Part shown: positions 9,290 through 20,064 of the stretch, piece by piece
How the letters are laid out: the number at the start of each line of letters is the position of its first letter
Numbering within the stretch: the first letter of the stretch is position 1
Assembly (NCBI GenBank): GCA_001600875.1
Contig: BCLD01000003.1
Coordinates: forward strand, 1-64,000
Length of the DNA stretch: 64,000 bases
From: Solicoccozyma terricola
Lineage: Eukaryota > Basidiomycota > Tremellomycetes > Filobasidiales > Piskurozymaceae
Reading direction: 5' to 3'
Position numbers and translations under genes: made by a program
Notes under the pieces: model-generated
What the model saw: the letters and a program-made list of their open reading frames with translations, nothing else
What the model was told of the DNA's origin: nothing
Databases searched by the model: none

Positions 9290-12240
9290 AACGGCAGGAT
9301 CCGGAATGAGGTGGGAGAGCAACCGAATACCAAACGGTGCAGATTACGGAGGATCCGCCTATGTGTACCGATTCACGATGGCACCCGTACCTCAGATGTT
9401 CTTAAATTGGAACTCGCAGGGAGACGCTTCCGCCGTCTAGTGGTTCTACCGAAGGTTCCGAGATCCGCTATCCAGGCACGTCCCTGGGTACGGTGGCAGG
9501 AGTCAAGCGGTGGGCCGACAGGCCGAATTTGAAGGAACATATTGACTACAAGCCCGCCGTCCCTGCTTCCTCCACTCGTAGGCAGAACGCTCCGACCGAG
9601 ATCAACAACCGGTGGCCCGACATCAGTAAGAGGCGCTCGGGTTTTTCGAATCAGCCAGGGAGAGATAATTACATCAAAATGGGATCCGGATCTGTCACCC
9701 GTCTTCACCTCGTTTTTGAATATGCATCCGCGACCTTCGAAGCGGAAACAGGGTCGTTCTGCAACCGGCACCGCTCTGGAAAATCGCTTGAGGTGGGTCG
9801 TATTGGTTCTGCACATTTTAGGGGTACAATATTGCAGATGGCCTCCTCTGGCCTCCTCTTGACTCACCACACATCGCTCATGAGGTGCTACCGTGAATGC
9901 GACTGAAATTACCGCGGGAGCATGAGCCCTTCGCTAAGAAGGCAGCGAGCGAATCTCGTTCAGGTATCCGGCTTCACCTGCGGAAGGCTGCGTTGGAGGG
10001 CTAATTGTGAGTGAACTGCCAACGAATCAATTCGTCATCATCAGCTGACAGTAGGCGAACCACGGCGAAACTGAACTGGTTAGGAACCCACGTTCTCAGC
10101 GGCAATTCCAGGTTGATCAGCATATAGTATGGAAACTCGTCATCGTCATCTCCACCGTCGTCATCGTCCGTTTTATGTACACCATACCTTGAATCGCTCA
10201 ATTCACCCAGAGAAGGATCCTTCCATCCTTCTTCTGCAACTGTCACCACCGCGTCACTGGAGGGATCATGTACCGAAGAACTCGATGACAAATCCGCGCC
10301 TGCGGAGCTCCTCGAGAACGGCTGTGGCGAGCCTCTCTCGACCTGCCCAAAGGTTGATGTGAGTAAGTTTGATTACAGATTTGGCTACAGCTTCGCTGAC
10401 AAGAGAGAACTTAATGGCGACAGCTCGTACATCTGTCACCCAGGCTTTGGACACCTTGGGTCATGTGGTTCCGGCCGGACCCCAAATGGCAACAACTAAG
10501 CAGCCAGAATGCAGTACCCTCGATGAAAGACGGGAATGACAAAGTCATTTTAACAGTCATGAAAATCTTCACCGTTGAGGATTTTTGGAGGTGAGTCTGA
10601 GATGGTATCTATTGACATTCCAGGGCTGAACCCGGTGTTACGCTCACGGGTGGACGCAAGATTGAACAATAACATACCCGACATTCGGGATCTGCCTGTC
10701 GATACGGATTGTTACCTGTTCAGAGTGAGTATGAGGCTTAGAGAGAGATTTCTCGCAGGGTTACAGTTAACAATCTTTATTTCCGTATGTATCTTTTGGT
10801 AACTGCGTTGCCTTCGCTTTCTGATTGACATCCATATCGCTAAGAATGGGGTAGAACCTACTGTAAATGATCCAACAAATGACGGAGGAGGGAAATGATC
10901 AGTCCAATTACCCCGTGATAAGTCTCGGGCACGCATCCAATCCTTTTGGACCAACTTAGTGGTTGCTATAGTCACGGCTCACAAAGGTTTACTACTATAC
11001 TGCCCTTCGTTACATGTTCGTTTGCCTGCAGATGTTGGATAGCATTGGCGAACAAATCGGTCTTGGTGAAGACCAGTCCCAGTCACCCGCAGCATTGGAC
11101 GAGATCTCAGAAATAACGTCCATCGACTACCATAGACTCGTGACGGGGATCAGCATCTCCATTAGGCCGAATTTGTTCGTCGCTTACGGAGGTCATGCCG
11201 CCTCTTTGCTGACATACTTGCTGACCATAGTTATTTAATCTCGGTTTGGCTCCATTCCAGACTGAAGGCACATGATCCCTGCGCCACGTCGCTTGATGGA
11301 ATCCACGCTATTGGACGACACTTCAAGTCACAGGTTTTGCAGCAGTCACTTCACATCTCAATGATCAAAGGAGGAGGTGGGTATCGGTCGGAGGTGGAGT
11401 TCGTACCTCATAAGACAGGAATGAGAAAAAAAGCCAGCAGAGCTTCACGAATTGTCCTGAAGTAATTCATCGCATGGAAAGGCAAGCCTATCCGCTTTAG
11501 TCAGAGGGCCGAGCAGAAACAGGGTGATCGATGTGATCGAGAAGTTAAATATCCGTGAGATCTCCTTGTCACGAGGAGACCAATGGATGGTGGGCCGAGG
11601 CTGACTTACCCCTTTTGCCGGTAGCACGATTCAGCGACCACGTAAGTCTAGTCGATCTCCACCTTTGGAACTGCGTGTATGAGGACGGTGCGCTGTAAAA
11701 GAAGATCGAGGGACCGATCTGGGGGTACGGCCGGCATGAAGCGTGTAACGCTAGCCGAGAGACTGGGCAAGGGGTAAGGGGTTTTGCAAATTCAAGCAGG
11801 ATGAAAGAAACTCTGACCACTAGAGTACTTGCCACGATGGCGGCCTTATCCGAGCAGGGTGCGGCGGAGAGAACTATGGCAAGATCGCAATGCATTCGAA
11901 AGCATGGTACATTCAAATTGGCTTCACACCACCGCGTTGTGGACGAAACATATTCTGCTGATGGAGCAAGTGATCTCAACATCAGTTGACTGAGGATCAT
12001 ACAATAGACCCTGTCATTGGAGCTTGCGCTGTAACACAGTGGGCTGAATGGGCATTCCTGAGGTGGCTCCTGGATGGTTATTGATGGGTGACATTGTATA
12101 AATATATTGCGTTACGCCAAGCCTGGGTGTCGGTGCCGTCCTCCGCCAGTGGTAGATGTTTATCTTGCTTGTAGGTCAACCTCACAGATCTTATTACGGA
12201 TCATTACAACCCCTAAGGCGAGCGAAGCATGATACGCGAG
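9290..12240. other. Long stretch without a recognised gene
   Basis: Overlapping open frames occur on both strands, among them 9373-9870 -, 9493-9906 + and 11569-12000 -. I see no known motif in them. The minus frame 10001-10291 has an Asp-rich run (TDDDDGGDDDDEF) and could be a small exon. Around 10560-10735 a plus-strand stretch reads MKIFTVEDFWR, a GTGAGT...CCAG intron, then LNPVLRSRVDARLNNNIPDI, so a small gene with introns may exist here. I cannot name it. Confidence 0.35.
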
Positions 12241-12241
12241 C

Positions 12242-12259
12242 AAAAGACAGGCTGTCTTT
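12242..12259. repeat. Palindromic repeat core, copy 5
   Basis: AAAAGACAGGCTGTCTTTGG keeps both arms almost intact. It is preceded by GCGAGC, as is the R1 relative on the other strand. Confidence 0.7.
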
Positions 12260-12308
12260 GGGTGTATCAGTATCAATTGTGTTACAGATTCGAACTCCGG
12301 CCTCGAAA

Positions 12309-12367
12309 CGGATATTCCGGGACTTGAACCCGGATTTGCGCTGTGTTACCATTACACTAAACACCCG
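12309..12367 (-). pseudogene. tRNA relic lacking the anticodon arm
   Basis: On the minus strand an acceptor 5' strand CGGGTGT pairs over seven positions (two G-U) with ATATCCG at the other end. A good D arm follows (GTGT-loop-ACAC, with box A-like TAGTGTAATGG). A perfect T arm comes next (CCGGG TTCAAGT CCCGG, box B GGTTCAAGTCC). The variable and anticodon arms are missing: the D arm is followed by AGCG and then CAAATCC directly. This fits a deletion between short repeats in a tRNA that could have been a Gln-type gene. It cannot decode, but both internal Pol III promoter boxes remain. Confidence 0.65.
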
Positions 12368-12855
12368 GTGGGGAGCATTCGTAACAAATTGGCCCTCAGC
12401 TGTGGTACAGTTGTCTGTATGATTTCAACGAGAACGAAGCCAGCCACAGAGAACGGCTACTTGCAAGGAGACATCGGGAAAGGAAGATTGTTTCAAAGCA
12501 AAAAGCCGAGGTCCCGGTGAAATTCATCGCACAAGTGACAATTGTATTCTGTTGGAAGGAATGGGTTGGCAAGATCGGCGCTCGAAGCATCCGGACCGTA
12601 TCGCAGTGCTTTCCAGTTTCTGAAGCAGATTTCATTGCGACATGAGTGAGAACCCACCATTTAAGAACCTGACCCACTACACACCGATGAATGTACACCT
12701 CCTCACAAACCCTGCTATCGCATAGGTAAGTGCCGCGCCCGGTTTGTGTTATTCATTCCACAGCGCAGGTACGCATCCTCTTTCACATAGCTACCGGGTC
12801 TGAGCTTTGACTACCCACCCGCCTCTCAATGTCGATCATCCAACCTTGGTTTCAG

Positions 12856-13133
12856 AGGCGGGATCTCCTGATACTGAAACAGGCCGCAATATCTCAAGGC
12901 ATCGGGCACACAACATTGACGATTTCCCTACCGTTAACCCTGTTCTTGGCGCACGAAAGTACAGCCTGTCTTTGGCAGATGCCGCACCACAGCGAGCAAA
13001 GGGTCCAATTTCAATTAGCCTTCCATGTCACTCGGCGCAGCGATCTTCAGTCCTGGGACGACCTCGTAGATATGAGCATGACGGTCCCGGCCTCCTAGTC
13101 CACCACGAGCTGTTAACAAACCTGTTCATGGCC
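12856..13133 (-). repeat. Dispersed ~280-bp repeat R1, copy b (contains palindrome copy 6)
   Basis: This is the second long copy of the repeat at 3985-4285, in the same orientation. The palindrome AAAGTACAGCCTGTCTTT lies at 12956-12974. A seventh core copy, degenerate (GAAAGGACAGGCTGTTTG), follows at 13185-13205. Confidence 0.75.
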
Positions 13134-13309
13134 ATCACGTTGCAACGCTGCCCCCCTCGTAACAGTAAGTCCGCAAAAACGAGTGAAAGGACAGGCTGTT
13201 TGTTTGTGAATCTCTCTCCTAGATTGTGATGACACCCCTCTGATTGCTTGGCATGGATATGCACCTCCCCAAGCAGTTGAGTTGCACTTTGGGCCCCCGG
13301 GGGATAAAT

Positions 13310-14400
13310 TGAGCCGCGAGGCAAGAACAGGAGATTCAAGAAGAAGGTGGTCAACAAGGTCGAGAGAGCGCTTCAGGAGGACGGAGGCTTTGAGATCGAT
13401 CATCTGACGGCCGAGCCGGTCGCCCCATCACCGACCGCCGACAAGCAGGGTCTACTACACACCTGGTTCGAACGCCTCCCGTTCAGAAAAACCTCGTCCA
13501 ACCACACCTCATCTTCGGTATGAGTTCCTAACAACCAACACATTCGCTTTCAACGACACATCGAGAACTGCTCCTTTTGCCAAGCGGAGCGACAGCAAGA
13601 GCAAGCTCACAGACAAGGGTCGTTGTCGTCGGACGTCGGAGTCTACGGCACCTTTGAGATCCACAGCCGATTCAGTTACAGATGACGACGACGAAGATGA
13701 TCAGAAGTTCAAGCTTGTCGTTCAGTCACCAATTGACGCTGACGTTCGAGAGGCGATATTTTCGATGGCTGGCATGACGTGCTCGTGAGTGGCTTTTTTG
13801 GCTGCATTCTTTCTTTCATATGAATATTCGCTCTTTCCGCTCTGTTGTCTTTATTGGCTCATACGTCGCCATCCGTCTTTGTTATCCCCTGCAGCCTTTC
13901 GCTCCTCGCCATCTGCCTTCCCGCACCGACCTCGACCGCAATTCACGCCAGAGATTGCACGTCATCCCTCTTGTTTGTTCTGCAGCACACGTCTATCCTC
14001 TGTGCTGCCATTGATCTGCTCTTGGCATCCGACACCCTTCTATACGACGCCACTCACATCAGTAAAGCCCAGATTGGCGAGATGATCGACGAATCGGGCT
14101 TCGAGAGCAAGCTAGCGGACGATAAGTCGACCTCGGTACCTCCACAAACTAAGCCACTCGGTCGAGACAAATGTCTGCAAGCTCACAGACAGCCGAGCTC
14201 AGATCGATGATCCGCATGGCCACCGTCTTCATCTCCGGAATGGCCTGTTCCGCGTGCTCATCCTCCATCGACAGTGCCCTGCGCGACACATCCGGGATCA
14301 TCTCATGCTCTATCTCCGTTCTGAGTGTGCAGCGTGAGACTTCCTCGCACTCCACGCGTCGTAAAAGGGTTGCGCCTTCCTCTCCAACTGGACTTCGATA
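13310..14400 (+). pseudogene. Copper-binding HMA domains, remnant of a P1B copper ATPase N-terminus
   Basis: Two heavy-metal-associated motifs are visible: FSMAGMTCS followed by a GTGAGT donor at 13783, and FISGMACSACSSSIDSAL at about 14228-14285. Between them lies a typical HMA tail, ISKAQIGEMIDESGFESKL (about 14060-14115). The upstream frame FKKKVVNKVERALQEDG (from 13335) fits the spacer of fungal CCC2/ATP7-type copper pumps, which load copper into the secretory pathway. No transmembrane, phosphatase (TGE) or phosphorylation (DKTG) motif follows. The third domain drifts out of frame and an LTR piece begins at 14542. I call it a truncated pseudogene. Copper use by the multicopper oxidase at 25-28 kb is a possible past functional link. 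Confidence 0.6.
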
Positions 14401-14541
14401 ACGACATCCGCTGGCTTGTATGTAAACGGCGCCATGCGGTCCTCTTTTCACCGGTTGAAATCGTCACACCCGGTGTGGGGTGCTTTCTCTTTTCGTAGGG
14501 AGGACGGACTAGTGTCCATCCAATTAAGCGGCGCGGCGGAC

Positions 14542-14640
14542 TGTTGGAAGTGGCGAATAACGTGCTATGGTTGATGCCGAAGTATAGCATTGCAATGCAT
14601 GGCAGTGCATGGCACTGCAGTGTCGGAAATCACGTGGTGT
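14542..14640 (+). mobile_element. LTR family 1, 5' fragment
   Basis: TGTTGGAAGTGGCGAATAAC starts a piece that matches the solo LTRs at 20065, 28439 and 36734 through the GCATTGCAATGC core and then diverges after about 14625. Confidence 0.75.
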
Positions 14641-14768
14641 CGGAACCAAGTGACCTGAACAGCGTCCCATCTTGTTCATTTGTGAGATTATGAATCTATC
14701 CTTGATCTAACTTGTCAGGATCACTCAATGCCATCACAAGTAGTTATAACTATATTTTGGTGCAGTGG

Positions 14769-16198
14769 CTATCCATTCACAATTCCACATACCGTTGCAT
14801 TGGTCTCATCGATTTGGGGAGGGGATTGATCCGGGAATATGATATCCCGTGTCAAGANGACGTTGCGTCGTTGAGCATCCCACACTCGGTATGTGGTAGT
14901 ACCCTCAACGTACCCCATCAGCTTGCCCTCCAGGTACCGTGGTGCAATTTTTGAGGGTTTTCGATGGTCCCGGAAATAGACGGTGCAACCAAATGGATGC
15001 ATATGTTCCAGTGGCACCTCTCGACCCCGCCAGCTGTCCTCGGGAACCAGATGCTGTGGCCCACAGGGCGTCCTGTTCCTCGTATACACAACGTAGTTGG
15101 CCGCTTCAGCCCAGAAGGTGGCTGGTAGACCGGATTGGATCAACGTCGTGCGTACACCGTCGAGGACGGTGAGATGGACACGCTCAACCCGACCATTCTG
15201 TGCATGTGCGTCGGGTGGTGTGCGGATATGTTCAATCCCCCTCTCGCTTACATAACGGGTCCACTCAGTTGACCAGAATTCACCACCTCCATCGGATCGG
15301 ATGCACCTGATCTTGTGCCCTGTTTGTCGTTCGGCCAGCGCGATATAGTCTTTCATGGCCATGGACGCATCCGAGAGTGTGGCCAAGCATTGCCTGGGCT
15401 CGGGAGCTCTCCCACGATCACAATGTTCAATACGCTCTCTCCATCATGATTGGGGTGTTTGCGGCCATCTTCGTCATGATGTTGATCAGCGCAGAACTGG
15501 GTGGATTGTGTCCCACCAGTACGGGAGGCTGAATGTGCAGAAATGCGTGCGGTGGACGGCCAAGAGGTAAACGGCCAAGCGATGGACGGTCCAGTCAATT
15601 TCTGGGAGAAGGGCCCCCGAAAATCCGACTCTTCCCCTTTTGTCACCGGTCTCGAACATATTGAGTATGCGGGAGAGGACCACGCGTGAGTGTGATGCAT
15701 GCCGTGCCCAAGGATTTCGTCTGGAGGAGGGGGCACAGGGCAGGAGTCTCAGAAAACGGAAGGTGAAAGAGTGCTTAAGAAATGTGAGATGGACTTTGCG
15801 GGTATGGTCATCGTAACACGTAAGGAAGTAACGGCAACCGCCATGAGATGGGGTTGAGGCTGGTCCCCATATGTCGATATGCACGGTGTTGAGTGGCTCA
15901 GTGGCGCTGATGGAGCTTGGCGGTGATGGAAGACGTTTCCCTTTTCCAAGCATGCACGCCGTACACTCAAATGATTTAGCTTCCCTCTCGGACACCTGGC
16001 TCAACCCGTCGATCCTCCCTGCCCTGCTCAGCCGCATAACATCCCGAACATTCAGATGGCCCAACCTGCGGTGCCAGTCATGAAGATCGGAGTCAGCAGC
16101 CGCAAGGAGAGCATAGGGCCGACGGACAAGCTGGCTTGCCTTGAATGTGTAGAGACGGTTGAGACGCTTGTGGGCGGTGATAAGGTTTTCGCCGCGTG
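14769..16198 (-). mobile_element. copia pre-integrase and integrase, broken by an insertion
   Basis: Reading on the minus strand, 16198-15757 gives HDWHRRLGHLNVRDVM, CTACMLGKGKRLP and the integrase start HIDIWGPASTP...GGCRYFL. The core resumes at 15386 with IRSDGGGEFWS and NGRVERVHLTVL and ends with CTVYFRDHRKPSK. Between the two parts about 380 bases (15375-15755) have been inserted. The bases CACTCT occur at both edges and may be a target-site duplication. The original protein would have been a copia Gag-Pol integrase. A stop shortly after 14769 and LTR family 1 pieces on both sides end the remnant. Confidence 0.85.
15375..15755. mobile_element. ~380-bp insertion inside copia integrase
   Basis: This is defined by the gap in the integrase homology. 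CACTCT lies at each border in the copia orientation. I see no terminal TG...CA, no inverted ends and no conserved coding motif, so the class is unknown. Confidence 0.5.
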
Positions 16199-16290
16199 GC
16201 CGACCTTTATACTACTCTTACAAACATGGAAACAAAGATCTTTGCCACCTGCATCCGTTGCTATGCTGCAGTGCCATGTACTGCCATGAA
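16195..16290 (-). mobile_element. LTR family 1, 3' fragment
   Basis: In reverse complement this covers the CTGCAGCATAGC, GCAGGTGGCAAAGATC and TATA-like part of the LTR (compare 28520-28600). It separates the copia integrase from the end of the CHAT-patatin locus. Confidence 0.7.
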
Positions 16291-16333
16291 TATGACCAAT
16301 GATGAACAGCGTCGCCCATGATGAGCATCGTGA

Positions 16334-18710
16334 TCACCGGCTTCCCGGCATATTGGGTGGATTGGTCTCGTGCGCCGCATCGTGGAGCGAGATGATGTTG
16401 TCGACTGTCTAAGTGACCAACCAGCGACATCAAATGGCAAGACTATCATCAGGGAGTCCCCGCAAGACAGCTCGAAAAGCCTCAGGTACATACCGGATGC
16501 GTTATTGCGGCTATGCAGTCTCCCAGCTTGACTTGGTCTCCCTGGACATACGCATGAGCCAGCTCGCCCACGTCGTGGACCTTCTTCCACTCGTCCAGGC
16601 CGATCGCAGCGAGATCGGTAGGAGGGTCAAACCGGAAGTACATCCGCTTCTGCATGCCCCCGAAACGCTTGTCCATGCTTTGGTGCACCGCCTGACAGTT
16701 CGTCGAGATATCCAGCAGCTTTCTGGCAAGAGCGAGTTTGTTGCCTTTGAAGTGGACGTATGGCGAGATGCCCGTGCCGATGGAGACGATACAGCCGAGG
16801 CTGCGATCGGCCCCCCAAATCCGCTCTGCTTCCTCGACGGCAAGGCCGGTTGGGTTGTTGTACCCCAGCCCGCCGTCGAGGTACGTGACTTCAAGGCCGT
16901 GCTTGATCCGGACCTTTGCAGGTGGAAAGAACGTCGTCGCGGCAGATGTGGCCCTAGCAGCGTCCAAGACGCTGCAATCATAAGGTGGCACATCCGTCGT
17001 GTAGGTCCTCAGTAGGTCGGGGAGGCTTGCGGAGTCCACCAGCTTGACTGCCACGACTGCCACCCGACACTTTGGCTTGGTTTCAGGGTCTGCAAGCTTT
17101 GCTTCTCCCGCGATTTTCCGAATGGCGGCCTCGAGCTTCTCCGCCGAGTACCGAGGAGCGCTCGAAATGAGGTTGGCCTTGCTCAGCCACGACCTGGTCT
17201 CGTTGCCAAAGACCTCCTTGGCGAGACCCTTATATGCATCGATGGCCTCGTTGACGGACATCTCAAGGCGTCCGAGCATGAGGGCGATGAGCCCGCCCGT
17301 CGATGTGCCGACGATGAGGTCGAACCACTCGCACGGCGGAGGGGGCTGCACGAGTGTCTCCTTCACCCTGATCCGATCCATAAGGTCTTGTAGAACATAG
17401 AGCGAGGCGAGGCCACGTATCCCGCCACCATCGAGGGAGAGGATGCGCAGCGGACGGTCAGTCGCGGAAGCCCAGGAAAGGGTGGGACAGCTTTGGGCGT
17501 ATTGCTGGCGCCGATATGGTTGAAGGAAGGTCGAGGAGTGGACCTTAGATGAGCATGCAAACAGAAGATAGCAAGCAAGAAGGGGAAGAGGGCTCACTGC
17601 ATGTCCTGTTGAAACATCAGCGACGAAGGACTCAGAGCTACGCAAAGAACTCAATTGATCGAGATAATCTCCTGCCGTCACGCCAGGCGCTCGATCTCCC
17701 TTGGTTGGAGGTGTTCCCGCGATCTGAGAAGACAAGATCTTCGTCTTGCATTTATCGTCAAACCAATTCCCTGCTGCCTATGAAATCACCGCCGCCGCAT
17801 CCAACGAACCCCAAGATCAGCCTTTTTATCCTTCCATTTCGCCAGCAGAAGAAAAGACAGATCAATTTACATGGGAAGACAGACATTGGTCATTACTCTC
17901 TGTTTCCATTAAGACTCCTGCAGGAATGTTGTTGGTATCCTTCGCATCATCATGTTGGAGGTAATACGAACCATACAGCAAGCCTTGGATTGCGACGGCG
18001 AAGACTACCACTATGGCCGCGAAAATTCCTATTCGATGAGCGTTCCACCTGGGAGAGTTGGTCGCAGGTTCCCGCCTGAGCAGAGCCGGGCTAATCTTCT
18101 CCTTGCCGAATTCGAGACCGACCGCGTCTTCCGCCCATTCAAACGAGTTAGGNATATCATATCCCCGAGCTAAATGTGTGTAGAACGCCTTGGCGAAAGC
18201 GATGGCACCAGAGTCGATAACCGGCTCCTCCATGACGATNACCATCTTCACAGCATCTGCAATGACCTGNNCTTGGTTTGCGCTGTAGCACGCATTGAGG
18301 ATCACTCCTCGCAAATTCCACTTGCGGTGTGCCTGTCCCAGCAAGTTCGCCAGCGCGGCCTTGTCCACCTCCATGGCCTTGCCATCGCCCCCAACGAAAA
18401 AAAGGCCCTTCTTACCGCCATGTCCACTAAAATGCAGTATGTCCGGTCTGAACGAGGGCAACGTTTGGCTGAGATCCGCTGGGCGACAGCTGTGGAGAAC
18501 CTCCAGTCGGTGCGGTTGACCGCCATCTTTGAGAGCTTGTCGTATGATCTGCTTTTCCTTGTTCAAATCAAGCGCCCGCAGATCCGAAGCGTCGGCGAGG
18601 ACGAGAAGGATTTTTACGGCTGTATCTGTCGGCGAGGTAGAAGGGGACATGTCGGACAGCATGTCGGTGGAAGATTCTTGCAACATCCAAGCACACTGGC
18701 CATTCCTCAC
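16334..18710 (-). CDS. CHAT - transmembrane - patatin protein (predicted fusion)
   Basis: Exon A (18710-17871) encodes a CHAT domain, a caspase-like fold: ILLVLADASDLRAL near residue 35, the His motif ILHFSGHG near residue 93, the Cys motif ILNACYSANQ near residue 140, and DSGAIAFAKAFYTHL. A hydrophobic helix, FAAIVVVFAVAIQGLLYG, lies near residue 235. The frame stops at 17862-17864. A 93-nt intron (17778-17870, GTAAAT...CTGAT...CATAG) would instead join it in phase to exon B (17777-16494). Exon B has no ATG before its patatin phospholipase domain: SLDGGGIRG oxyanion hole, GTSTGG nucleophile elbow, YLDGGLGYNNP catalytic Asp. A last intron (16409-16493, GTATGT...CTTAG) leads to a 24-codon end with TGA at 16334-16336. 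A further 54-nt in-frame intron in exon B is possible. Patatin domains cut membrane lipids; CHAT domains act as proteases in immune and death pathways. The alternative is two adjacent genes. Four N bases lie in exon A. Confidence 0.7.
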
Positions 18711-18954
18711 TCACTGCCCATTTCAGATGTTGTTTGTCGTACCCTGCAACCCAAAGTATTGAATAGAAGATTCCAAACTTCGATAGCTGATCATACCCCA
18801 AGCAGCAGATGTACGGAACAGAACCGCGAATCCGGCGTTGGCCCTGTATTGGTAGTCGAATGACGCTTGGCTCCGATCCGGGTCAAAGGTCTAGGCAAAC
18901 GTCTATTGCTTCCAAGTGACAATACGTTCCGATATACTTTGGTGGTGGTTGTGG

Positions 18955-19030
18955 AGGACGAATATATAAGGACCCTCAACTCTAGAAGTACTTGACTGTC
19001 CCGCTGGCCGACCTTGACTACACTCTTGTC
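18955..19030 (+). promoter_or_regulatory. TATA-containing promoter-like block, copy 1
   Basis: ATATATAAGGACCCTCAACT, then AAGTACTTGACTGTCC and TACACTCTTG, repeat at about 70 percent at 19206-19275, where they lie just before a plausible start codon. No convincing gene follows this first copy. Confidence 0.4.
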
Positions 19031-19205
19031 TATGCAAGCCCGTCTGGATGGTGATCACTGCATCCGTAGAGCGATGCTTCCACGCCATCTGCAAAAGCTT
19101 CCCTCCGCGATTCTAGTCCTTTCGCGTACTCGCCTTGATACGCTGGTCATGTGTGCATCGGGTCCTATTATCCGTTCCGCTGAATACACCCTCAACGAGA
19201 GCGAG

Positions 19206-19290
19206 CTATAAATGAACCCCCCAACTCCCCAAGTATTTGACCGTCCTGCTTACCGGTCTCGACAATACTCTTGATACCCTGAACAAACAG
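19206..19290 (+). promoter_or_regulatory. TATA-containing promoter-like block, copy 2
   Basis: CTATAAATGAACCCCCCAAC starts about 85 bases before the ATG at 19293. It is the better-placed member of the duplicated pair. Confidence 0.45.
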
Positions 19291-19292
19291 CC

Positions 19293-19935
19293 ATGAACAA
19301 ACAGCTCTCTCAGCATGCCATCAGCATCAATCTCGATCAGCTGATGGAGAAACCAGAGTATGACCCCAGCGAGGTCATCGAATCATCCAAGTTGCTGACC
19401 ACTAGTGTACGGTCCCTTCCGGGAAGCAAGGACGACGCTTTTCGAGGAGCGATCTCGGACGTCGCAAGCGCAGCGAGAGGAAGAATTATAATAGTAAATC
19501 GGCTCCTGGACAAGCCAATTATCGCTGCATATATTCCCCCACCGGGGGGGTTTCATCTCGGGTGTCACCATATCGGCCGCTGCGGACGGAGGGTCCATAT
19601 CTTTTCAAAGGGAGGTAAGGGAACGCTCCCTATCCTAAAGTGACCGGCTCTCGCTCATTACCAGTGTTATTCCATTGCCGCAGCCGACCACACCATTCCC
19701 TAGATGGCAGAAACTTTCCCCAGCCACGAACGCTAATGACGACACGCACCAGGCGAAATTTCATCTTGATGCGTTCGAATGGCAAGGCACAATCGCAGTT
19801 TTCAAGATTCTCTCCTTTGACTACACATCAGGGAGGATAGTGGTTGAGCCCTTGTTGTGCAATGACATAACGGCAGATAGACGGGTCGAGGTTTGGCCGG
19901 AAGAGTCAGGGGGGTTGAAGGTACTAAAGCTTTGA
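19293..19935 (+). CDS. Small two-exon hypothetical protein
   Basis: The frame starts MNKQLSQHAISINLDQLMEK and runs to about 19540. A run of seven G follows (about 19545-19553), after which the best frame shifts to read FISGVTISAAADGG. A 50-nt intron fits at about 19613-19662 (GTAAGG...TTACCAG). The second exon (to the TGA at 19935) contains PFPRWQKLSP and FEWQGTIAVFKILSFDYTSG. I recognise no family. The shift at the G run could be a real frameshift or a homopolymer sequencing error, so intactness is open. A TATA block lies upstream. Confidence 0.45.
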
Positions 19936-20064
19936 GGGGTTCGGTAATCGGGACCATTGAGGTCCATCATTGTGATGACCTTCATTCTCGTCGGCCACCC
20001 CAAGTACCTTTATCGACTCAAAGAAACAGGTTTCACGCTCTTAGTCCTTTGTACTATTTCACAC

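Noticed and set aside
9373..9870. 165-codon minus frame as a gene
   Set aside because: A plus frame of similar length overlaps it and neither has a recognisable motif or intron signals.
12256..12367. A longer tRNA gene spanning from GGGTGT to ACACCC at 12261
   Set aside because: The distance (about 106 bases) and the lack of an anticodon arm do not fit. The shorter fold at 12309-12367 pairs better.
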